Shown: positions 34,760-43,499 of the stretch, one piece after another
Layout of the letters: each line of letters starts with the position of its first letter
Position numbering within the stretch: the stretch's first letter is position 1
NCBI RefSeq assembly: GCF_024808255.1
Contig: NZ_JANTYS010000019.1
Coordinates: forward strand, 1 to 64,000
From: Mucilaginibacter dorajii
GTDB lineage: Bacteria > Bacteroidota > Bacteroidia > Sphingobacteriales > Sphingobacteriaceae
Length of the DNA stretch: 64,000 nucleotides
Direction: 5' to 3'
Translations under genes and position numbers: made by a program
Notes under the pieces: generated by a model
Database searches by the model: none
Told to the model about the DNA's origin: nothing
Seen by the model: the letters and a program-made list of their open reading frames with translations, nothing else

Positions 34760-35017
34760 ATGCAAACTGAAGAGATCATTGCGAAGATAAATTCTTTCCT
34801 GTCTGAAGAATTTGAGGTGGATATTGATACCATTACTCCCGATGCGGTTTTAAAAGATACCCTTGGTTTGGATAGCCTTGACTATATTGACCTGGTAGTG
34901 GTAATTGAAACCAACTTCGCGTTTAAGGTGCAGCCCGAAGATTTTACCGGTATTGTTACCTTCCAGGATTTTTACGATTACGTAGCCGCTAAAGTACAGC
35001 CAAAGGAGCTTGTTTAA
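34760..35017 (+). CDS. Acyl carrier protein 3 of the pigment cluster
   Basis: An 85-residue acyl carrier protein with Ser39 in 'LGLDSLDYIDLVV'. It is a close paralogue of ACP 1 at 25162. Its stop is directly followed by the ATG of the LpxL-like acyltransferase, so the two may be translated together. Two nearly equal ACPs in separate operons suggest one for starting and one for extending the chain, or simply redundancy. Confidence 0.93.
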   Translation: MQTEEIIAKINSFLSEEFEVDIDTITPDAVLKDTLGLDSLDYIDLVVVIETNFAFKVQPEDFTGIVTFQDFYDYVAAKVQPKELV

Positions 35018-35896
35018 ATGTCGTCCTGGAAAGGAAAATCAAAAGGTAAGCCCTGGGGGTATTCCATATTTCTGGCAATCTTAAAAACCGCCGGGGTAAC
35101 ACCCGCTTATCTCCTTTTAAGATTCGTTTCCTTTTATTATGTGGTTTTTTCCTATCAATCGTCAAAAAGTATCTACTACTATTTTCACGAAAGGCTGGGT
35201 TATGGCCGCATCAAATCACTTTTTAAGGTTTATCAGAATTACTACATTTTTGGCCAAAGCATTATTGACAAAGTGGTGGTTATGTCGGGCATGCCGCATA
35301 AGTTCACTTTTGAATTTGATGGCCGGCATAACCTGGATGCGATAGCCGCGCTCAAAAAAGGTGGCCTGCTGCTAAGTGCCCATATAGGCAGCTGGGAAAT
35401 AGCGGGCAACCTGCTAAGCCATGTTGATACCAAAATAAACATTGTGATGTTTGATGGCGAGGATCAGCAAATTAAAGCCTTTATGGATAAGGCCACCGGC
35501 AAGCACCGGGTAAATATTATTGTGATTAAGGATGATATTTCGCATATTTTTAAGATCAATGAGGCTTTCCAGAATAATGAGCTGGTTTGCATGCATGCCG
35601 ACCGTTACCTGGAAGGCAATAAAACCATTACCAAAAAGTTTTTGGGTAAAGATGCCGAGTTTCCGCTTGGCCCGTTTATTCTTGCTTCTAAATTCAAAGT
35701 ACCGGTGGCTTATGTTTTTGCCATGAAAGAAACCAAGTATCATTACCATTTTTACTCCAGCACAATTAAGGAATATTTACATTTGGGCAAAGATACCGGG
35801 ATAGCGCAAATGACTGATGATTTTGTGGCCGAAATGGAAAAATACGTGAATCAGTATCCTGAGCAATGGTATAACTATTATAACTTTTGGCAGTAA
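35018..35896 (+). CDS. LpxL/HtrB-like lysophospholipid acyltransferase
   Basis: A 292-residue membrane-linked acyltransferase of the lipid A biosynthesis (LpxL/HtrB) type. The HX4E active-site motif is in 'LSAHIGSWEIAGNLLS' near residue 118, and 'CMHADRYLEGNKTITKKFLG' and 'FPLGPFILASKFKVPVAYVF' follow the family order. In this cluster it probably links the polyenoyl chain to a lipid or sugar-lipid acceptor, taking it from the ACP encoded immediately upstream. Aryl-polyene clusters carry a comparable acyltransferase. Confidence 0.88.
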   Translation: MSSWKGKSKGKPWGYSIFLAILKTAGVTPAYLLLRFVSFYYVVFSYQSSKSIYYYFHERLGYGRIKSLFKVYQNYYIFGQSIIDKVVVMSGMPHKFTFEFDGRHNLDAIAALKKGGLLLSAHIGSWEIAGNLLSHVDTKINIVMFDGEDQQIKAFMDKATGKHRVNIIVIKDDISHIFKINEAFQNNELVCMHADRYLEGNKTITKKFLGKDAEFPLGPFILASKFKVPVAYVFAMKETKYHYHFYSSTIKEYLHLGKDTGIAQMTDDFVAEMEKYVNQYPEQWYNYYNFWQ

Positions 35897-35929
35897 AAAC
35901 AATTTGATGAGAGGAGTTATTTGTAAGTA

Positions 35930-37051
35930 ATGAATAATGTTTTTGTTGTTGCTGATAATATTACATCGCCGATTGGCTACACCGCTGCCCAAAACTTTGA
36001 ACAGGTTGTTAAAGGCAACTCCGGGGTGAAACAGCATGATGATGCAGACAGGTCCCCGTCTCCTTTCTACGCTTCGCTATTTTCCAAAGATCAATTTATA
36101 GCTAACGATAACCATACCAAGTTTGAGCAATTGCTTATTGCTTCCGTAGCGGATGCATTGAAGAGTTGCGATGTTAATGCTACAGACAAAAAGACTGTGC
36201 TTATTATTTCAACCACCAAGGGCAATATCAGCATGCTGGAAACAGCGGGTGATGACCCCGGTCTGGCAGACCGGATTGCCCTGCATACTTCGGCAAAAAT
36301 TGTTGCCGAAAACTTTGGTTTTGTTAACCAACCATTGATCGTATCGCATGCCTGCATCTCGGGCCTGGTAGCTTTAATCACAGGGTTACGGCTGCTGCAA
36401 ACCGGGCAATATGAAAATGCAGTGGTGGTTGGGGCGGATGTAATCACCCGCTTTGTGCTATCGGGGTTTCAATCTTTCCAGGCCATCAGCGCGGCACCGT
36501 GTAAACCATTTGATGCTACAAGGGATGGCATTAATTTAGGAGAGGGTGCGGGCACGGTGATCCTTTCATCAAACCCTAAATACGCGGGCAATATTAAACT
36601 GGCAGGCGGCTCCATTAGTAACGATGCCAACCATATTTCCGGCCCATCCAAAACCGGGGAGGAACTTTTTTACGCTATCGACGCGGCTTTAAAAAACGCG
36701 GGGTTATCACCTGGTGAAATTGATTTTATATCGGCCCATGGCACCGCTACCGCTTACAACGATGAGATGGAAGCCAAGGCCATTAACCTGGCCGGCATGC
36801 AAAACATTCCGGTAAACAGCCTGAAGGGCTATTATGGGCACACGTTGGGCGCGTCGGGATTGATCGAGGCCATTATTGCTATCCATTCTTTAAAACAAAA
36901 TACCATTATACCCACAAAAGGGTTTAATGCACTTGGGGTAACACAGCCCATAAACGTAGCAGCGCTATTGGTGCAAACCAATTTAACCAATTGCCTTAAA
37001 ACAGCATCGGGTTTTGGTGGTTGTAATGCAGCGATAATATTAACTAAATAA
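35930..37051 (+). CDS. Beta-ketoacyl synthase (KS), divergent
   Basis: A 373-residue ketosynthase, somewhat shorter than FabF (~410). The active site is complete: Cys142 in 'IVSHACISGLVAL', His in 'DFISAHGTATAYND' and His in 'YYGHTLGASGLIEA'. The N-terminal half is diverged compared with FabF. The gene lies 33 bp after the acyltransferase. It is probably one of the initiating or extending KS units of the polyene. Confidence 0.9.
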   Translation: MNNVFVVADNITSPIGYTAAQNFEQVVKGNSGVKQHDDADRSPSPFYASLFSKDQFIANDNHTKFEQLLIASVADALKSCDVNATDKKTVLIISTTKGNISMLETAGDDPGLADRIALHTSAKIVAENFGFVNQPLIVSHACISGLVALITGLRLLQTGQYENAVVVGADVITRFVLSGFQSFQAISAAPCKPFDATRDGINLGEGAGTVILSSNPKYAGNIKLAGGSISNDANHISGPSKTGEELFYAIDAALKNAGLSPGEIDFISAHGTATAYNDEMEAKAINLAGMQNIPVNSLKGYYGHTLGASGLIEAIIAIHSLKQNTIIPTKGFNALGVTQPINVAALLVQTNLTNCLKTASGFGGCNAAIILTK

Positions 37052-37099
37052 GAGCTTAAAGCGGAAGGCCTAAGGCTGAAAGCGATCATAAATAAACAC

Positions 37100-37726
37100 T
37101 TGACAGATAACCTATATATAACAAGCTATGCTACTATAACCGATAATACGATTTATGGCAATGGCGATGCTGTATTTGAAAATAGAGATACTGATACCGC
37201 GGAGTTCCTGCTATCAGCATATCAATTCCTGGAGGTAAAGTATCCTAAGTTTTATAAAATGGATGGCTTGTCAAAACTGGGCCTTTTGGCCTCGGAGGTT
37301 TTGCTGAAAGGGCATCCGTTTGCAGAGCGATACAAAGAAAATGAGATGGGGATTGTGCTTACCAATGCCAATGCCAGTTTGGATGCGGATATCAAATACT
37401 TTGAGGGGGCAAAAACAGTTGCCAGTCCAGCTTTGTTCGTTTACACTTTGCCCAATATCGTGATAGGCGAGATCAGTATTAAAAATAAATTCAAAGGCGA
37501 AAACGCGTTCTTTGTTTTTGAGCAGTTTGACGCCGCGTTTGTACACCAATACGTAGCGTATTTGCTAAATAACAATATTTTGCAGGCCTGCATTTGTGGC
37601 TGGGTTGATCTGTTACAGGAAAACTACAAAGCGGTTTTATTCCTGGTAGAGAAAAGCGAAAACAACATATCGGTACCTTTTACTCCCGATAATATGAACA
37701 ACATTTACCAGTTTAATAAAATATGA
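37100..37726 (+). CDS. Partial KS-like (thiolase-fold) protein, likely structural
   Basis: A 208-residue protein without a KS active site. 'PALFVYTLPNIVIGEISIKNKFKG' resembles the region just before the active-site Cys in ketosynthases, and the N-terminal half resembles a truncated KS half-domain. Such short KS-like proteins occur in Bacteroidota pigment clusters. It may be a partner that holds or shapes the KS complex. The start is TTG at 37100; its stop overlaps the start of the next KS gene by 4 nt (37723-37726), so they are coupled. Confidence 0.75.
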   Translation: MTDNLYITSYATITDNTIYGNGDAVFENRDTDTAEFLLSAYQFLEVKYPKFYKMDGLSKLGLLASEVLLKGHPFAERYKENEMGIVLTNANASLDADIKYFEGAKTVASPALFVYTLPNIVIGEISIKNKFKGENAFFVFEQFDAAFVHQYVAYLLNNNILQACICGWVDLLQENYKAVLFLVEKSENNISVPFTPDNMNNIYQFNKI

Positions 37727-38928
37727 GCGCACCTGTTTATGTAGCCGGCGTAGGCGTAATTTCGGGCATAGGCAATAACACTGCCGAATGCCTCAATGCG
37801 CTCCAAAACGGCCGGGCAGGTATCGATAAACTAAAATACCTGGATACGGCTCATAAAGATACTTTCCCGGTTGCCGAAGTTAAGCTGAGCAATGATGAAC
37901 TGGTGGCGCTTTCGGGCTTTAAACCGGGGATCAGCCGCACGGCTATGTTGAGTTTGGTGGCTGCCCGGGAAGCCCTGAACAATGCCGGGATCGAAGACTT
38001 TTCATCGCTTCGTAGCGGTTTTATATCAGCCAATACAGTTGGCGGTATGGATAAAACCGAAGACTTTTTTACGCAGTTCAATGCAAATCCCCAGGCTGGT
38101 CGCTTGCGTAACGTGGTTAATCACGAATGCGGCAAGGTTACCGAACTGGTGGCCGATGAGCTGGGGATAAAAAACTATATCAGTACCATAAGTACTGCCT
38201 GTTCTTCATCGGCCAATGCCATCATGTACGGGGCAAGGCTCATTAAAAATAACATCCTTGATGTGGTAATTGCCGGCGGTACAGACGCGCTTACCCGCTT
38301 TACGCTTAACGGATTTAATACGCTGATGATCTTAGATACCGAATATTGTCAGCCCTTTGATGCCAACCGCCGGGGCTTAAACCTTGGCGAAGGGGCGGGT
38401 TACGTTACACTTGTATCTGAGCGCGTGGCAGCATCGCTTAAAGGGCCACTATACTGCTCCCTGGGCGGATATTGTAACGCGAACGACGCTTATCACCAAA
38501 CCGCATCATCGCCCGATGGCATAGGCTCATTTATGGCGATGGAAGGCGCATTGAAAATGGCCGGATTAAATCCTGCCGATATTGGCTACATTAACCTGCA
38601 CGGCACAGGCACCCAAAACAATGACAACTCCGAAGGGACAGCCATCAAGCGGTTGTTTGAACCGCATTTCCCTAAAATGAGCTCCACCAAATCATTTACC
38701 GGCCATACCTTAGGGGCAAGCGCAGGCATCGAGGCTGTATTTTCAGCCCTATCGGTTCAGCAGGGCTTTATTTATCCAAACCTAAGGTTTGAAACCCAGA
38801 TTGCCGATCTGCCATTCAGGCCCGAAACTGCATTTTCAACACAGCCAAATTTAAAACACGTACTATCAAACTCTTTTGGGTTTGGCGGCAACTGTTCATC
38901 ACTCATATTTTCAAAATTGGAGGCCTGA
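37723..38928 (+). CDS. Beta-ketoacyl-ACP synthase (ApeO-like KS)
   Basis: A 401-residue ketosynthase with full triad: Cys160 in 'STISTACSSSANAIMYGA', His in 'INLHGTGTQNNDNSE' and His in 'KSFTGHTLGASAGIEA'. It is coupled upstream to the partial KS-like gene and sits 1 nt before the Cys-less KS-like gene. The KS plus Cys-less pair matches the ApeO/ApeC-type KS-CLF heterodimer that sets chain length in aryl polyenes, so this is the best candidate for the extending KS. Confidence 0.92.
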   Translation: MSAPVYVAGVGVISGIGNNTAECLNALQNGRAGIDKLKYLDTAHKDTFPVAEVKLSNDELVALSGFKPGISRTAMLSLVAAREALNNAGIEDFSSLRSGFISANTVGGMDKTEDFFTQFNANPQAGRLRNVVNHECGKVTELVADELGIKNYISTISTACSSSANAIMYGARLIKNNILDVVIAGGTDALTRFTLNGFNTLMILDTEYCQPFDANRRGLNLGEGAGYVTLVSERVAASLKGPLYCSLGGYCNANDAYHQTASSPDGIGSFMAMEGALKMAGLNPADIGYINLHGTGTQNNDNSEGTAIKRLFEPHFPKMSSTKSFTGHTLGASAGIEAVFSALSVQQGFIYPNLRFETQIADLPFRPETAFSTQPNLKHVLSNSFGFGGNCSSLIFSKLEA

Positions 38929-38929
38929 T

Positions 38930-39976
38930 ATGTATATACGCTCAACAGGAAATATATCGCCTCAAAAAACATTCGGTAACGCCGCCTTTCCGGGCGAGGT
39001 GGTTGCGCATGAAGGTAACCGCTTAAATTGCATTACGCCCGATTATAAAGAGTTGATCGATCCAAAACTCATCCGCCGTATGAGCAGGGTGATCAAAATG
39101 GGCGTGGCATCTGCTATGGCCTGCCTTAATCAAGCCGGTGTAACATTGCCCGATGCCATTATTACCGGCACAGCTTACGGCTGCCTGGAAGATACCGGCG
39201 TATTTTTAAGTAAAATGGCCGAACGCGGCGAGGAGATGCTTACGCCAACATCCTTCATCCAATCTACCCATAATACCATTGCGGCACAGGTTGCCTTACT
39301 TATTGGCTGCCATGAATATAATAACACCTTTGTAAGCGGCGGCGCGTCATTTGAGCACGCTTTGCTTGATGCACAAATGTTGTTGCAGGAGGGCGAAGCT
39401 AAAAACATACTAGTTGGCGGTGTTGATGAGATCACCGATATCAGTCACATTATCCTGGGCCGTTTCGGCCTGTATAAACAAGGACCGGTATCTAACCTCC
39501 ACTTGTTTAATTACGGCACCAAAGGAACCATTGCGGGCGAAGGCTCGGCGTTTTTCCTGCTGAGTAATGAATCGTCGGAAAAAGACCTGGCTAAGCTGGA
39601 AGCTGTCACCACCTTTTACAAGCCTAAAGATTTTGCTGATATAGAATCCCAAATTGAGGCTTTTTTGGCCGCGAACGGAGGTCTGAGCATGTATGATATC
39701 AGCCTGGTCATAACCGGCGATAACGGGGATGTTAAAAATGACGAAGTATACCACTATTTGGAAAACTCGCTTTTTAATTATTGCAACGTGGTGAAGTATA
39801 AACACCTTTGCGGCGAATATCCAACCTCATCGGCCTTTGCGTTGTGGTATGCGGTACATCTAATGGGGCAAAATGCCGATCCAGCTACTGCACACACAGC
39901 TAAAATCAAAAGGATCCTTATCTACAATCATTACCAAAACACCCATCATTCTTTAATGTTGTTATCGGCGTGCTAA
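38930..39976 (+). CDS. Chain-length-factor-like KS homologue without active Cys
   Basis: A 348-residue thiolase-fold protein. The start at 38930 comes 1 nt after the KS stop; the longer frame to 38876 lies inside the KS gene. At the place of the KS nucleophile it reads 'FVSGGASFEHALLDA', with Ala139 where Cys is expected, and I find no HGT-type His motif in the usual place. It therefore should not condense and most likely pairs with the upstream KS as a chain-length factor (ApeC-like). Its 3' end overlaps the deacetylase gene by 7 nt. Confidence 0.82.
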   Translation: MYIRSTGNISPQKTFGNAAFPGEVVAHEGNRLNCITPDYKELIDPKLIRRMSRVIKMGVASAMACLNQAGVTLPDAIITGTAYGCLEDTGVFLSKMAERGEEMLTPTSFIQSTHNTIAAQVALLIGCHEYNNTFVSGGASFEHALLDAQMLLQEGEAKNILVGGVDEITDISHIILGRFGLYKQGPVSNLHLFNYGTKGTIAGEGSAFFLLSNESSEKDLAKLEAVTTFYKPKDFADIESQIEAFLAANGGLSMYDISLVITGDNGDVKNDEVYHYLENSLFNYCNVVKYKHLCGEYPTSSAFALWYAVHLMGQNADPATAHTAKIKRILIYNHYQNTHHSLMLLSAC

Positions 39977-40746
39977 CATTCAAAAACACCAATATCGCGT
40001 TTATCCTCCTGCTGGCTTTTACCATTTGGGCCGATAAAATGCAAGGTGTAAACTGGATGATATATGCTGCAATCATATTGGTGTATTCTCTTATTGTAAG
40101 TTACGGCTGCTATTTTGTAAGCTCCGGTTTTTTTATGCCGATGTACTGCTCGGCAAAAACAAACAGAAAGGTAATAGCCCTTACGTTTGATGACGGCCCC
40201 ATGTCACCTGGCACACCCGAAGTTTTGCAGATCCTAAAGAATGCCGATGTAGAGGCCGCATTCTTTTGCATCGGTGAACGTCTTGCCGGGAATGAATCTG
40301 TAATCAAACAACTCCATGCCGATGGTCACCTCATTGGTAACCACAGTTTTACACATGGCGCTTTGTTCGACCTGCTCCCTGCCGCTAAAATGCTGGCCGA
40401 AATGCAGCAAATGGATACTGAAGTTTACCGCGCCATCGGCAAAAGGCCGCGCCTGTTTCGCCCGCCTTACGGGGTAATGAATCCCAATTTAAAAAACGCC
40501 ATAATTAAAGGTGGGTATTTCCCCATTGGCTGGAATGTACGATCTTACGATACCATGGCTAAAGATGCCGATAAGCTCCTGATAAAGGTGATTAGCCGCA
40601 TTAAACCCGGCACCATATTCCTTTTCCATGAAAAGTGCGATGTAACCATTAAAATATTGCCCCAATTTATTGAACAGGCCAAAGCCATGGGGTACGAGAT
40701 TGTGAGGGTAGACAAAATGCTGGGATTACCCGCTTATGCCGATTAG
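39970..40746 (+). CDS. Polysaccharide deacetylase (NodB domain), membrane-anchored
   Basis: A 258-residue protein that begins with GTG inside the previous gene. Two N-terminal hydrophobic segments (about 5-22 and 25-45) anchor a NodB domain: 'ALTFDDGPMSPGTPEVL' with the catalytic and metal-binding Asp pair, 'HLIGNHSFTH' with two metal-binding His, and 'RLFRPPYGVMN'. NodB enzymes remove N- or O-acetyl groups from carbohydrates. Being coupled to the CLF-like gene, it is the last gene of the pigment operon and may deacetylate the sugar that carries the polyene or an acceptor at the cell surface. Confidence 0.9.
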   Translation: MLTFKNTNIAFILLLAFTIWADKMQGVNWMIYAAIILVYSLIVSYGCYFVSSGFFMPMYCSAKTNRKVIALTFDDGPMSPGTPEVLQILKNADVEAAFFCIGERLAGNESVIKQLHADGHLIGNHSFTHGALFDLLPAAKMLAEMQQMDTEVYRAIGKRPRLFRPPYGVMNPNLKNAIIKGGYFPIGWNVRSYDTMAKDADKLLIKVISRIKPGTIFLFHEKCDVTIKILPQFIEQAKAMGYEIVRVDKMLGLPAYAD

Positions 40747-40749
40747 CTT

Positions 40750-41826
40750 TTACTCATAAGCAGGCACAATATATTTAGTTAAAATATCAAATGCCTGTTT
40801 GGCCTTCCGGTTATTATAATTCCCTTGTGTAAATACCACCACCAGGCTAAGCCTTTTAATGATCATGATATACTGCCCGCCATTCCCCGATGCAAAAAGA
40901 ACATCCTCGGTATAGGCTTTGGTTTTTACCTGCTCGTTATACCAGTAATAACCATAATAAGCAGGCTGCGGTATCGCTATCTTACTGCGACTGATCTTTG
41001 TAAATGAAAAATCGGGAATGGGAATAGTGGCCGTGGTCGATTCTTTAAGCCATTTTTCAGATACGATTCTTTTGCCCTGCCATAATCCATCGTCTTTAAC
41101 CATTTGTCCTATCTTCACCATATCCTGCGGCCGCACAAAAAACGAACCGGCGGTAGCGCCGTTACCCGAGGCATCAACCGTCCAGCGGTAATGTGTAATT
41201 CCCAGCGGCTCAAACAGGTACTTTTTGGCAAAATCCATGACCGACATATGGGTGGCATTTTTGATAATGCCGCTTATGATCATGGGATTGCATGAAGTAT
41301 AAGCCCAGACAGTACCGGGATCACTCTTCATCGGCAGATCTAAAGAAAACTTAACCCAATCTTTGGTTTGTTCCATTTCGCTTTCGCAATCCTTACCGTC
41401 ATCAACCCATTCATTACAATCGAAGCCAGACCGCATTTCCAAAAGGTTTTTAATGGTGATCTGCTGTTTACGCGGATCAGGGTTGGCAAAACTTTTATAC
41501 TCCGGGAAGAAACTATAAACCTTTTGATCTACATTTTTGATAAATCCTTTATCAATGGCTATTCCCGTCAATAAACTGGTGATTGATTTAAATGAAGAGC
41601 GGGAATCATGCAAAGAATCGGCATTAAACCCGTTAAAATAATGTTCGTAAACCAACTTGTTACCCTTAGCTATCAATACGCTGTGGATATTGGTATAGCC
41701 CTGTCTTTCAATGGCACGGGTCATTGAGTCTAACGATGCTGAGGTTTGCGCATTAGCAACACCATTAAAGATCAAAATAGCCACGGCTACTACAGCCCCT
41801 TTTAATAATGACAAAGTTTGGTGCAC
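40750..41826 (-). CDS. Beta-lactamase-fold serine hydrolase, secreted
   Basis: A 358-residue protein with a signal peptide ending near 'GVANAQ'. The SxxK motif is 'SSFK' in 'DSRSSFKSITSLLTG', the YxN-like position is 'YTSCNP', and 'RWTVDASGNGATAG' and 'GNGGQYIMI' follow. It belongs to the class C beta-lactamase/6-aminohexanoate-dimer-hydrolase-like family, which includes esterases and peptidases; resistance to beta-lactams is not implied. It converges with the deacetylase (3 bp between stops) and is probably outside the pigment cluster. Confidence 0.85.
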   Translation of the reverse strand: MHQTLSLLKGAVVAVAILIFNGVANAQTSASLDSMTRAIERQGYTNIHSVLIAKGNKLVYEHYFNGFNADSLHDSRSSFKSITSLLTGIAIDKGFIKNVDQKVYSFFPEYKSFANPDPRKQQITIKNLLEMRSGFDCNEWVDDGKDCESEMEQTKDWVKFSLDLPMKSDPGTVWAYTSCNPMIISGIIKNATHMSVMDFAKKYLFEPLGITHYRWTVDASGNGATAGSFFVRPQDMVKIGQMVKDDGLWQGKRIVSEKWLKESTTATIPIPDFSFTKISRSKIAIPQPAYYGYYWYNEQVKTKAYTEDVLFASGNGGQYIMIIKRLSLVVVFTQGNYNNRKAKQAFDILTKYIVPAYE

Positions 41827-42207
41827 GGGATGTGTATTAATTGTTGATATAAAGGTACATCATTCCAATTTGATAAAAAATGCTATCGGGGTTCAAAACG
41901 TTTTTGTTGCTTAATTTAAGTAAACACGAATTTTTTGACTTAATACTAATGTTTTAATTTATGCTATCGATCAATTCCAAAATTCGTGAAATTCGATTAA
42001 ATTGTAATCCCGTCGGCGGACATTCGTGTCTAACTCAAAAAATGGAGCCTTACCGATAACACGAATTCACTACATTGGGGGTAAAAGTGATTTCCCCGGC
42101 GTTTGCCGACGATTCTCACCATTTTACCGGGTTTTCCGAGCCTTCTGCCATTTAACAGTGTCCTAATTATTTCAGTTTTTTCATATTGCAAACTATAATC
42201 AATCAAA
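41827..42207. other. Intergenic region with family D repeat, copy 2
   Basis: The 381-bp gap between two divergent hydrolase genes. Positions 41962-42100 are the second copy of the dispersed repeat also found at 34261-34395, in the same orientation. The rest is AT-rich and should hold both promoters; I do not see a clear one. Confidence 0.7.
41962..42100. repeat. Dispersed direct repeat, family D, copy 2
   Basis: Matches 34261-34395 over nearly its full length with scattered differences. Together they form direct repeats about 7.7 kb apart around the final pigment operon and one hydrolase gene. Confidence 0.85.
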
Positions 42208-43359
42208 ATGAAAAACTGTTTACCTATCGCTGCATTCTTTTTAAGCTTAATATCTTTTACTGCCCACGCGCAAAGCAGCAAGCCGTTATTAAGCGACAAT
42301 CAGCTTAAAAGCAAATTAGATTCGGCTGTTGATAAGGGCGCTAAGATCTATATGGATACACCAAATACTGTCGGCCTGTCTATCGGTATTTATAAAGATG
42401 GCAAAGCATATACCTACAATTATGGCGAGGTTAAAAAAGGGACTGGCAAACTGCCAACTGCCGATAATTTTTTTAACCTGGGCTCGGTAGCCAAAACCTT
42501 TGTAACTACCATGCTGGCTGAAGCTGTTATTGAAAAGAAAGTAAATTTAAATGACGACATCCGTAAATATCTGCCCGGTAATTATCCCAACCTGCAGTTT
42601 AACGGCCAGCCTATTCGCCTTATTAATTTGGCCAACCATACTTCTGGTTTACCGGGGCAAGCGCATATATTCCCGAAGGCAGTAAAAGATAGCTTACGCA
42701 AATTGAGTTTGCCAGATCAGCTTCATTTTTATGACGTGTACCGTGCAGATAGCCTGTTGAAAGATTTGCACAGTTTAAAGCCAGATACCATCCCCGGTAC
42801 AAAATACAGGTACAATGGTAATGGAATGATGGTGTTAATCTTATTATTGGAACGCGTTTACCGTCAGCCTTATGAGCAGCTGGTAACGCATTATTTAAAA
42901 ACACATTTAAATATGGCCGATACCAAAACCCAGATTGATATTCATTCTGATAGATTGGCGCAGGGTTATGGCGGCAATAATCAGCCCCAGCCATTTTTAA
43001 ATTTAACAGACTACTATAATGGCCCAAGCATGAACTCCACCATCAACGATATGCTTAAATATATAAAGGCCAATTTAACCGAACAGGAGCCGGCGCTAAA
43101 GCTAATGCACCAACCCACATTTACCCACCCGGATAGTACCGCCATTGGCTTAGGGTGGATGATAGATACCGACTATAAAAACACAAAGATTATTTATCAC
43201 GATGGCCATACCGGCATTGGCTTTAATACCTTGTGCATGTTTTACCCGGGGAAAGATCTGGGCTATATCATTATTGTGAATGACAACATCAGCCAGCAAA
43301 GGCTTACCGATTTACAGGCCAATATTCAGCGGGAGCTGGATAGGCAGTCCGGAAAGTAA
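42208..43359 (+). CDS. Beta-lactamase-fold serine hydrolase, secreted (second)
   Basis: A 383-residue protein with a signal peptide ending near 'FTAHAQ'. The SxxK motif is 'SVAK' in 'NLGSVAKTFVTTML', the Tyr motif is 'YRYNGNGMMV', and 'YHDGHTGIGF' is the third active-site element. It is of the serine hydrolase/D-aminopeptidase-like group and is only distantly like the gene at 40750. The two stand back to back around a shared intergenic region, but nothing shows that they act together. Confidence 0.88.
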   Translation: MKNCLPIAAFFLSLISFTAHAQSSKPLLSDNQLKSKLDSAVDKGAKIYMDTPNTVGLSIGIYKDGKAYTYNYGEVKKGTGKLPTADNFFNLGSVAKTFVTTMLAEAVIEKKVNLNDDIRKYLPGNYPNLQFNGQPIRLINLANHTSGLPGQAHIFPKAVKDSLRKLSLPDQLHFYDVYRADSLLKDLHSLKPDTIPGTKYRYNGNGMMVLILLLERVYRQPYEQLVTHYLKTHLNMADTKTQIDIHSDRLAQGYGGNNQPQPFLNLTDYYNGPSMNSTINDMLKYIKANLTEQEPALKLMHQPTFTHPDSTAIGLGWMIDTDYKNTKIIYHDGHTGIGFNTLCMFYPGKDLGYIIIVNDNISQQRLTDLQANIQRELDRQSGK

Positions 43360-43499
43360 TTTCAGCGTCAATTCAAAAGCTTTTGGATTTTGAACCGCTG
43401 CTTTTGGCGGCAAAATAAATAATCCTGCTAATTTTGTTTCCAAATAAATGGGAAGCACGCTTGTTATCCCGTTGTACAGCATCTAAAGGAAAACAAATT

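Noticed and set aside
40750..43359. Antibiotic-resistance beta-lactamases
   Set aside because: Both have SxxK-type folds but belong to the broad serine hydrolase group; no class A or C resistance signature can be claimed.
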